A DNA stretch of 6,312 bases from Chloroflexota bacterium (GTDB lineage Bacteria > Chloroflexota > Chloroflexia > Thermomicrobiales > UBA6265): the NCBI GenBank assembly GCA_023392645.1, contig JAEVYR010000055.1:1-6312 (forward strand), read 5' to 3'. Shown piece after piece: positions 1-5,014 of the stretch. Each line of letters begins with the position of its first letter. The first letter of the stretch is position 1. The notes beneath the pieces are model-generated. The model saw only the letters and a program-made list of their open reading frames with translations. It ran no database searches and was not told the DNA's origin. Position numbers and translations under genes: made by a program.

Positions 1-22
1 CCAGCACACCTACACGACCCAC

Positions 23-29
23 GAAAGGA
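23..29 (+). promoter_or_regulatory. Ribosome binding site deciding a TTG start
   Basis: GAAAGGA lies 7 nt before TTG at 37. The next in-frame ATG, at 46, would be 16 nt from it, too far for normal spacing. This favours TTG as the initiator of the TPR gene. No promoter can be judged because only 36 bases precede the gene. Confidence 0.6.
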
Positions 30-36
30 CCACGTC

Positions 37-909
37 TTGACCGATATGCAGGAAACCGCGCAGCCGCAGCGCAAGCAGACCAAGCGCCAGATGTCCCAGG
101 ACGCCCGTAACATCGCCCTTACCGGCGACTGGGAGCGCTCACTGGAGATCAACACCACCTTCCTCGAACGATTCCCGCGCGATGCCCAGGCGCTCAATCG
201 CAAGGGACGCGCGCTGCTGGAGCTGGGCCGCCTGCAGGAGTCGTGGGACGCCTACTCCGAAGCCCTCAACGCCGATCCAGCCAACATGATCGCGCGTCGC
301 AACCTGCAGCGGCTCGAAATGCTGGCCGCCAGCGACGCACCGATCGTCGGCGCCGGCGAGCAGGTCTCGTCGCCGCGCGGCGGTGTCTTCATCGAGGAGA
401 TCGGCAAGACGTGGGTCGACGAGCTGACTCGGGCCGTCGATGACGGGATTCTCGCCACCGTATCGCCGGGCGAGCAGCTCGACTTCACGATCGATGGCGC
501 CAACGTGATGGTTTCGTCGCGCGACGGCAAGCACCTCGGCGAGCTCGAACAGCGCATCGCGCAGCGGCTGATCGACCTCATCGGCGCCGGCATCGTCTTC
601 GAGATCTACGCCCTCGGCATGTCTGGCCACAGTCTCCGCTTCATCCTTCGGGAAACCCACCGCGATCCATCGCTGGTCGGTCGCATGGGCCTGCCGCGGC
701 AGAACCGCATGACAATCGAGCTCATGCGCGAGCGCGAGCTGCTGTCGCAGCGCGAGGAAGCGGACTTCTCCTTCGGCGACGAGGACGAAGAAGACGAGGA
801 AGAGGAAGACGACACCGAAGAGGATGACGAGACGGAAATCGACGAGGACGCCGCGTCGTACGTCGATTCCTCGGTTTCCGATGACGACGACGGCGAGGCG
901 CCGATGTAA
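37..909 (+). CDS. TPR protein with conserved central domain and acidic C-terminal tail
   Basis: A 290-residue cytosolic protein of unknown specific role; no signal peptide or membrane segment is visible. Residues about 20-84 form two tetratricopeptide-like helical repeats (ALTGDWERSLEINTTFLERF, then ALNRKGRALLELGRLQESW followed by ALNADP), a protein-protein interaction scaffold. Residues about 115-220 look like a separate compact domain rich in beta strands, with a GKHLGELEQRIAQRLIDLI segment followed by an ILRETHRDPSLVGR segment. I recall a similar TPR-plus-domain arrangement in GC-rich Chloroflexota proteins but cannot name the family. Residues about 222-241 are a charged helix. Residues 248-286 are almost entirely Asp/Glu, an expected disordered acidic tail that could bind basic proteins or compete with nucleic acid. 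TTG at 37 is chosen for its AAAGGA spacing. The gene stands alone and ends before a strong terminator. The TPR call is firm, the central domain and function uncertain. Confidence 0.85.
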   Translation: MTDMQETAQPQRKQTKRQMSQDARNIALTGDWERSLEINTTFLERFPRDAQALNRKGRALLELGRLQESWDAYSEALNADPANMIARRNLQRLEMLAASDAPIVGAGEQVSSPRGGVFIEEIGKTWVDELTRAVDDGILATVSPGEQLDFTIDGANVMVSSRDGKHLGELEQRIAQRLIDLIGAGIVFEIYALGMSGHSLRFILRETHRDPSLVGRMGLPRQNRMTIELMRERELLSQREEADFSFGDEDEEDEEEEDDTEEDDETEIDEDAASYVDSSVSDDDDGEAPM

Positions 910-945
910 TCCCGAATCGCAAGCGATCAGCCGGATTCCGAATGA

Positions 946-980
946 AGAAACACCCCGAGGCAATGCCTCGGGGTGTTTCT
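946..980. terminator. Bidirectional intrinsic terminator between convergent genes
   Basis: A perfect 16-bp inverted repeat (946-961 and 965-980) encloses a 3-nt loop, AAT. The GC-rich core CACCCCGAGGC is flanked by AGAAA and its complement TTTCT, so transcripts from either strand end the hairpin in a T-rich stretch. On the minus strand the T-rich run continues (TTTCTTCATT). It sits 37 nt after the TPR gene stop. It also lies about 120 nt beyond the stop of the minus-strand gene ending at 1103, so it can serve both transcription units. I saw nothing else convincing between 981 and 1102. Confidence 0.9.
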
Positions 981-1102
981 CGCTGCAGATTTCCGCCGTG
1001 AACCCGCCGCCGCGTCATCCTCGAAGCGCCCGAGCGAAGGGCCGGTACGACAGCTCGGCTCCCACCGTATGCGCTCAGGTTCAGTGTCACACCGGACGAG
1101 CG

Positions 1103-1393
1103 CTATCCCTCCAGGAAAAAGAGCACCGCGATCATCAGCACGAAACACAGCACCGAATAGAGCGTCAGGCGCCAAAGGTCGCGGCGGACGAACCGGTACT
1201 CGATTTGCGGATCCATCGTCGGCGCGATCGCCGCGCTTGCTCGCGGCCCTCGCTTCCGATCATCGAGGTTCAGCGGCGCCATCTTCGGCGCGGCCGTGCC
1301 ACGCTGGGGTGCCCTGCCTTGCTCGGCACGGCGCTGGCGACGCTGCTTGCGGCGCTCGGCCGCGCGGGAGTTGGTGTTGTGCGGAGGGGCCAT
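1103..1393 (-). CDS. Small basic single-span membrane protein, unknown function
   Basis: An unrecognised 96-residue protein. Residues 1-70 are strongly basic and probably disordered (SRAAERRKQRRQRRAEQGR near the N-terminus). Residues about 73-94 (LWRLTLYSVLCFVLMIAVLFFL) form one hydrophobic span, leaving only two residues after it. The positive-inside rule predicts a cytoplasmic basic domain and a tail-anchor-like C-terminus. The start chosen is the ATG at 1393, which has GAGGA 10 nt upstream. A TTG at 1420, directly after the preceding stop, would add nine acidic residues (EEEDE) but lacks a good ribosome binding site. It lies 27 nt downstream of the DUF1232 gene, so co-transcription is likely. 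The basic domain could contact nucleic acid, ribosomes or lipid head groups; this is speculation. Confidence 0.7.
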   Translation of the reverse strand: MAPPHNTNSRAAERRKQRRQRRAEQGRAPQRGTAAPKMAPLNLDDRKRGPRASAAIAPTMDPQIEYRFVRRDLWRLTLYSVLCFVLMIAVLFFLEG

Positions 1394-1403
1394 GCGTTCG
1401 TCT

Positions 1404-1408
1404 TCCTC
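1404..1408 (-). promoter_or_regulatory. Ribosome binding site choosing ATG 1393
   Basis: GAGGA on the minus strand, within AAGAGGAAGA, ends 10 nt before the ATG at 1393. No comparable purine tract precedes the alternative TTG at 1420. If the TTG start were used, this motif would simply encode Glu-Glu. Confidence 0.45.
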
Positions 1409-1420
1409 TTCGACTGGCAA

Positions 1421-1774
1421 CTACCGGCGGACGCGCCCGCTGGTGTCGATTGTTTCGCCGGAGGCTCCCTGGAACCCCGGCTGATATCGGTCGCGATTGC
1501 CGGTGATCGTCCCGATATGCTCAGCGACAACGTCGTCCGGCGCGAAGCGCACCATCATCCGCAGCAGCATGATCAACCCAACCGCGATCACGCCGAGGTC
1601 GTCCACCTGCCCGGGCCCGAGCAGGAAATCCGGCACGAGGTCGATCGGCGACAGCACGTAGGCCAGGATCAGCGCCGGCCCGGCCTTCTTGATCCACCCG
1701 GCCACGCGGTCGTCCCGCAGCAGCCCCCACGCGAGCTGGACACGCTGGAAAATGGTGAGCGATTCGATATCCAT
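1421..1774 (-). CDS. YkvA-like DUF1232 membrane protein
   Basis: A 117-residue protein with the DUF1232/YkvA hallmark LSPIDLVPDFLLGPGQVDDL at residues 41-60: a polar SPIDLVPD turn between two hydrophobic helices, about 32-50 and 57-76. The N-terminal 30 residues are amphipathic with a WGLLRDDRVAGWIKKAG stretch. The C-terminus from about 90 is polar and probably disordered. Members are small inner-membrane proteins whose biochemical role is not established. The start is the ATG at 1774, with an excellent GGAGGTGA (1783-1790) 8 nt upstream. An in-frame GTG overlapping that ribosome binding site is unlikely to initiate. It follows mobA by 52 nt and precedes another small membrane protein by 27 nt, so the two membrane proteins may act together at the membrane. 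The family call is confident, the function unknown. Confidence 0.9.
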   Translation of the reverse strand: MDIESLTIFQRVQLAWGLLRDDRVAGWIKKAGPALILAYVLSPIDLVPDFLLGPGQVDDLGVIAVGLIMLLRMMVRFAPDDVVAEHIGTITGNRDRYQPGFQGASGETIDTSGRVRR

Positions 1775-1815
1775 GGGCGCATTCACCTCCGATCGCGTTC
1801 GCGCGAATCCCACCA

Positions 1816-1821
1816 AGTATA
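1816..1821 (-). promoter_or_regulatory. Possible -10 element before the DUF1232 gene
   Basis: The minus strand reads TATACT in the 52-nt gap after mobA, about 41 nt before the DUF1232 start. It matches the sigma-70 -10 consensus at five of six positions. I see no -35 hexamer at 16-18 nt, only a TTGAGC much too close. It could be an internal promoter or chance. Confidence 0.25.
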
Positions 1822-1826
1822 GTCGC

Positions 1827-2432
1827 TCAACGCATCCGGGCGGCGCGCGCCCGCGCGACGGCGAGATCGTCCGGCGTGTTGACGTTGAACACCGACCACC
1901 GCTCGTCCTGACCGGCGCCATCGACCTCGAGCGACGCCATATCCGCCAGCAGCGCCAGCGCGCCCAGCGACCGCTCGCCCCGCTCGATCGCCGCATGGAG
2001 CGCGGGAGCGGTCTCGCGATCCCACACGGCGTGGAGCGGGTGCGTCCCCCGCGAATCCGAGACCATCACGCCGTGGCCCGAGCGCAGCGCCAGGCCCCCC
2101 ATCTTCCGCAGCAGGCCGGCATCCAGGAACGGCATGTCGCATGCGACCACGATGCAGAACCGGTGCATGGCCGCGTCGAGCGCCGTCACGACGCCATCCG
2201 CGGCGCTGGTACCCTCGTCGATGGCCAGGCGGCAAGCGCTGAGCGGCGTGGGCAACGGCCAGCCCGCGGCGCCAACGAGAAAGACGTCGTCGGCGACCGT
2301 GCGCAGGATCGCCACCGTCCGCTCGATCAGGGTCGGGTCACCCTTGGTGAGCCGCAACAGGGCCTTGGGCCGGCCCATGCGACGGCTCTGGCCGCCGATC
2401 AACACCGCGGCCGAAATACTCGAATGAGCCAT
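1827..2432 (-). CDS. mobA: Molybdenum cofactor guanylyltransferase (MobA)
   Basis: A cytosolic nucleotidyltransferase of 201 residues, the usual MobA size, predicted to join GMP from GTP to molybdopterin-Mo to give the guanine dinucleotide cofactor. Visible motifs are the GTP-binding loop LIGGQSRRMGRPKAL (11-25, with Lys23), the metal-binding CDMPFL (98-103, Asp99), HPLHAVW (131-137) and the C-terminal NVNTPDDL (183-190). The region that usually reads GPLxG reads EGTSAADGVVTAL (73-85) instead, a departure from E. coli-type MobA. The start at 2432 has AAAAGGAT 6 nt upstream. It is divergent from the SWIM gene and probably heads a unit with the two small membrane proteins. No other molybdenum genes are in view. 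A related MobA-like transferase such as MocA (CTP-using) is the main alternative; the GGQSRRMG loop fits MobA better. Confidence 0.88.
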   Translation of the reverse strand: MAHSSISAAVLIGGQSRRMGRPKALLRLTKGDPTLIERTVAILRTVADDVFLVGAAGWPLPTPLSACRLAIDEGTSAADGVVTALDAAMHRFCIVVACDMPFLDAGLLRKMGGLALRSGHGVMVSDSRGTHPLHAVWDRETAPALHAAIERGERSLGALALLADMASLEVDGAGQDERWSVFNVNTPDDLAVARARAARMR

Positions 2433-2480
2433 GCCCGATCCTTTTGGCTACAAACACGGTGGCTGCAACTGGTGGGGAAA

Positions 2481-2488
2481 GGTATACT
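2481..2488. promoter_or_regulatory. Candidate divergent promoter core with palindromic -10
   Basis: GGTATACT contains the palindrome GTATAC. On the plus strand TATACT (2483-2488) is a good -10 for the SWIM gene. On the minus strand TATACC (2486-2481) could serve mobA, whose start is about 50 nt away. Minus-strand TTGACA at 2498-2493 is a perfect -35 sequence, but it is only 6 nt from TATACC and has no -10 at normal spacing. The plus -35 at 2460-2465 (TGGCTG) is poor. It is placed mainly by position between two divergent starts. Confidence 0.35.
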
Positions 2489-2548
2489 TCGCTGTCAAAC
2501 GCCCTGCACCGACGACTGGGCACGGACGTGGGACGGGAGGAGGCCCCC

Positions 2549-2575
2549 ATGTCACACGATGCAACAACACCATAG
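2549..2575 (+). CDS. Possible 8-residue upstream ORF or leader peptide
   Basis: The reading frame MSHDATTP ends in TAG. It is preceded by a very strong GGAGGAGG (2536-2543), 5 nt before its ATG. The stop lies 9 nt before a terminator-like hairpin and 166 nt before the SWIM start. It has no run of one amino acid as in classical amino-acid attenuators, so it may be a chance ORF. The quality of the ribosome binding site in an otherwise non-coding leader is the reason to list it. Confidence 0.3.
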   Translation: MSHDATTP

Positions 2576-2583
2576 CGCTGTCC

Positions 2584-2621
2584 CGCACCCGCAGACCCCG
2601 CTGCCGGGTGCGAACTGTTTT
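2584..2621 (+). terminator. Terminator-like hairpin in the SWIM leader (possible attenuator)
   Basis: CGCACCCG (2584-2591) pairs with CGGGTGCG (2605-2612). It continues with CAG/CTG across a single bulged C (2604) around the loop ACCCCG (2595-2600). The short, interrupted T-rich run AACTGTTTT (2613-2621) follows. The U-tract is weak, so this could be an attenuator, a pause site or merely a stable hairpin. Confidence 0.35.
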
Positions 2622-2741
2622 CAGGCCGTATTCCCGCAACGGCAGGATAATCGGGAACCACGTCGGTACAGGAAACGATACGCCTTCAGCAGGGGACGCG
2701 CCGGGCTTCACCACCCCGGCAACACGAAGGAGCGCCGGCTC

Positions 2742-3023
2742 ATGTACTCCACCAGCATGATCGGCAAGATCGAGAAGGCGCACCGGTACGCGCGCGAGCC
2801 AGAGCGCGTCAAGTTCCAGACGTTCACCGCCACCTTTGAGGGTGGTCACGATAGTTACACCGTCTCGCTGAACGACAACGGGTGGGCATGCTCCTGCAAC
2901 ACCTTCGAGACGCATATGATCGGCACGTGCAGCCACATCATGGCCATGCAGCAGATGCTCGGGGAGATGCTCCCCGACGAGGCTCGCTACGACAGCGAGG
3001 AGATCACCGCGGCGGCGAGCTAG
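2742..3023 (+). CDS. Small SWIM zinc-finger protein
   Basis: A 93-residue protein built almost entirely around a SWIM-type zinc-binding motif: C50-S-C52, ten residues, then C63-S-H65, preceded by the typical tryptophan (W48). Residues about 24-45 (VKFQTFTATFEGGHDSYTVS) supply the beta strands that usually lead into the finger, and residues 66-90 form a C-terminal helix with an acidic end. SWIM domains bind DNA or protein partners. Larger members occur in SWI2/SNF2 helicases and transposases, but here no other domain is present, so a specific role cannot be given. The start is well supported by GAAGGAG 9 nt upstream of ATG 2742. It is alone on its strand, divergent from mobA, and shares its stop region with the opposing gene at 3020. 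The long leader suggests regulation at RNA level. Confidence 0.85.
   Translation: MYSTSMIGKIEKAHRYAREPERVKFQTFTATFEGGHDSYTVSLNDNGWACSCNTFETHMIGTCSHIMAMQQMLGEMLPDEARYDSEEITAAAS
2959..2977 (-). terminator. Hairpin within the SWIM gene, candidate terminator of the metK cluster
   Basis: TCGGGGAG (2959-2966) and CTCCCCGA (2970-2977) form a perfect 8-bp stem with loop ATG. It lies 42 nt beyond the stop of the last minus-strand gene, inside the coding sequence for LGEMLPDE of the SWIM protein. There is no U-tract on the minus-strand side, so termination is only a possibility. Confidence 0.25.
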
Positions 3024-3274
3024 TTCGGCTCGAAACGAATCGACCTATCGTGAGCATCCTGGCGATGCCCGCCGCCTGGCGGCAACGGCATCGTCAGGAT
3101 TCGTCCGTCCGGGAGCCGCTCGACAGCGGTCATGATCTCGCCGGCTTCCTGGACGCGAACAATGTCGTGGCGCCGTTCGGGTCGGCTCGCGCCCGGCACG
3201 CCAAACTGCCGCAATACCAGCCACGCCGCACTGCCCCACGTCGCCGCCGCGGCCCGCCACCGATAGCGCATCAT
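3020..3274 (-). CDS. Hypothetical protein overlapping darA
   Basis: An unrecognised 84-residue protein (MMRYRWRAAA at the start, RSIRFEPN at the end). Residues about 7-25 are Ala/Trp/Leu-rich and weakly hydrophobic, and could be a membrane-associated helix. The middle (RHDIVRVQEAGEIMTAVERL) looks like folded alpha/beta sequence, and residues 63-78 are Pro/Gly/His-rich and probably flexible. Its ATG overlaps the darA stop as ATGA, and GGAGG (3279-3283) lies inside the darA end, 4 nt before this ATG and 7 nt before a second, tandem ATG at 3271 that may be the true start. The overlap and ribosome binding site argue for a real, translationally coupled gene that might work with the c-di-AMP receptor. 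No conserved motif supports a function. Its TAG stop is formed on the CTAG that also stops the opposing SWIM gene. Confidence 0.6.
   Translation of the reverse strand: MMRYRWRAAAATWGSAAWLVLRQFGVPGASRPERRHDIVRVQEAGEIMTAVERLPDGRILTMPLPPGGGHRQDAHDRSIRFEPN
3063..3093 (+). terminator. Hairpin beyond the SWIM gene, candidate terminator
   Basis: CGATGCC (3063-3069) pairs with GGCATCG (3087-3093). Inside it, GCCGC (3071-3075) pairs with GCGGC (3079-3083) around the loop CTG, with a small internal loop between the two stems. It starts 40 nt after the SWIM stop and lies inside the opposing hypothetical gene. No U-tract follows, so function is uncertain. Confidence 0.25.
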
Positions 3275-3627
3275 TCGGCCTCCACCACCGCTGGCGGCAC
3301 CGGGAACTGCTCGAAGCGCGAGACGGGCATGATGAACACCACCGCACCGCCCACGGTCACATCGTGCACGCCGATCGGAAACCATTCGATGAATTCATGC
3401 TCGGCGGGATCGTAGGCGACTTCGGACCGCGGCTCGCAGGTCGCCCGGATGATCTCCAGGCACTCCCGCACGCGCTCGGCGGGCACGCCCATCAACATGG
3501 TGGCGTTCCCCATGCGCAGGAAGCCCCCCGTGCTGACGATCTTCGTCGCCCGCATCCCGACCTCGGTCACCGCATTGAGGAGTCGGTCACTGTCGTAGGC
3601 TTGAATTACCGCGATAATGAGCTTCAT
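3271..3627 (-). CDS. darA: Cyclic di-AMP receptor, DarA/PstA family (PII-like)
   Basis: A 118-residue cytosolic PII-like protein, trimeric in known members, that binds the second messenger c-di-AMP. The N-terminus MKLIIAVIQ, the block RATKIVSTGGFLRMGN (26-41), GV at 47-48, and the C-terminal TVGGAVVFIMPVSRFEQF (91-108) match Firmicute DarA/PstA closely. R26, A27, T28, F36, L37, N41 and G47 sit where the characterised proteins contact the ligand, as I recall their structures, so binding is expected to be kept. A tail of about ten residues (PVPPAVVEAE) extends past the usual end. The start ATG 3627 has AGGGA 10 nt upstream. In Bacillus the gene sits between tmk and holB; here it follows metK by 74 nt and overlaps the next gene by ATGA. 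Output partners are unknown even in well-studied species. Confidence 0.92.
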   Translation of the reverse strand: MKLIIAVIQAYDSDRLLNAVTEVGMRATKIVSTGGFLRMGNATMLMGVPAERVRECLEIIRATCEPRSEVAYDPAEHEFIEWFPIGVHDVTVGGAVVFIMPVSRFEQFPVPPAVVEAE

Positions 3628-3640
3628 CCGGAGAAGATCC

Positions 3641-3701
3641 CTGACTGGATGCGCGTAACGTGCCGGCGGGGCGGCCGTCGAGCCACCGCGCCGGGCGCAT
3701 C

Positions 3702-3709
<8 letters not shown>
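3641..3709 (-). promoter_or_regulatory. Long intergenic hairpin between metK and darA
   Basis: The plus-strand arms 3641-3654 and 3695-3709 are complementary over 14 bp with one bulged base (3703). Inside, CCGGCG (3663-3668) pairs with CGCCGG (3689-3694). In the minus-strand transcript the 5' arm contains the metK stop codon (3704-3702). The 3' arm ends at 3641, overlapping the first two bases of the darA ribosome binding site AGGGA (3642-3638). It could be an attenuator, a translation-control hairpin for darA or an RNA-processing site. There is no U-tract, so a plain intrinsic terminator is less likely. Confidence 0.5.
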
Positions 3710-4931
<1,222 letters not shown>

Positions 4932-4939
4932 GACGATGT

Positions 4940-4945
4940 TCCTCA
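4940..4945 (-). promoter_or_regulatory. Ribosome binding site deciding the metK start
   Basis: TGAGGA on the minus strand ends 8 nt before ATG 4931. It overlaps the upstream in-frame ATG at 4946 (ATGAGGA), which argues that the upstream ATG is not the initiator. Confidence 0.7.
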
Positions 4946-4957
4946 TTCGTGGCGGCC

Positions 4958-4998
4958 CGCAGCGGCGGTCGCCGGGTGGTGGCGAGGAGCCCGCTGCG
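4958..4998 (-). promoter_or_regulatory. Two-tier stem-loop in the ahcY-metK gap
   Basis: CGCAGCGG (4958-4965) pairs with CCGCTGCG (4991-4998), 8 bp. Within it TCGCC (4969-4973) pairs with GGCGA (4981-4985) around a 7-nt loop, leaving an asymmetric internal loop of 3 and 5 nt. It lies between the ahcY stop and the metK ribosome binding site and has no U-tract. A role in RNA stability, processing or metK expression is possible but unproven. Confidence 0.4.
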
Positions 4999-5014
4999 CT
5001 CGATCGCGGGTGGG

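Larger units (their letters stand above)
2495..2741 (+). promoter_or_regulatory. Long structured 5' leader of the SWIM gene
   Basis: About 250 nt separate the candidate promoter from the SWIM start, with no convincing long gene in between. In order it holds an 8-residue upstream ORF (2549-2575), a terminator-like hairpin (2584-2612) followed by AACTGTTTT, and a potential H-type pseudoknot (2625-2657). Next comes a small hairpin GCCGGG/CCCGGC (2700-2705 and 2715-2720), then the ribosome binding site GAAGGAG at 2726-2732, 9 nt before the ATG. It matches no riboswitch class that I recognise. Whether it is transcribed is inference. Confidence 0.4.

Noticed and set aside
139..963. A 274-codon minus-strand frame opposite the TPR gene
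   Set aside because: It runs through the terminator hairpin and has a shadow-like Val/Leu/Arg/Asp composition; the TPR protein on the other strand explains the sequence.
1060..1102. GGTTCAGTGTCACACC, glanced at as a possible tRNA T-arm
   Set aside because: No acceptor stem, D-arm or anticodon arm can be formed around it.
824..1822. Plus-strand frame of 332 codons after the TPR gene
   Set aside because: It crosses the terminator and is antisense to two membrane-protein genes whose motifs are clear on the minus strand.
1689..2741. A long upstream extension of the SWIM frame (444 codons in total) without stops
   Set aside because: It is antisense to mobA and DUF1232, has shadow-like Arg/His/Gln-rich composition, and the ATG at 2742 has a proper ribosome binding site.
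2431..2760. A 109-codon plus-strand frame starting beside the mobA start
   Set aside because: No ribosome binding site, low-complexity Thr/Gly/Arg/Pro translation, and it runs past the SWIM start in another frame.
4981..5010. Plus-strand sequence resembling the SAH riboswitch core (CGAGGAGC followed by GCTGC)
   Set aside because: It is on the strand opposite to ahcY and metK, has extra bases within the core, and lies between the genes rather than upstream of ahcY. The resemblance is probably chance.
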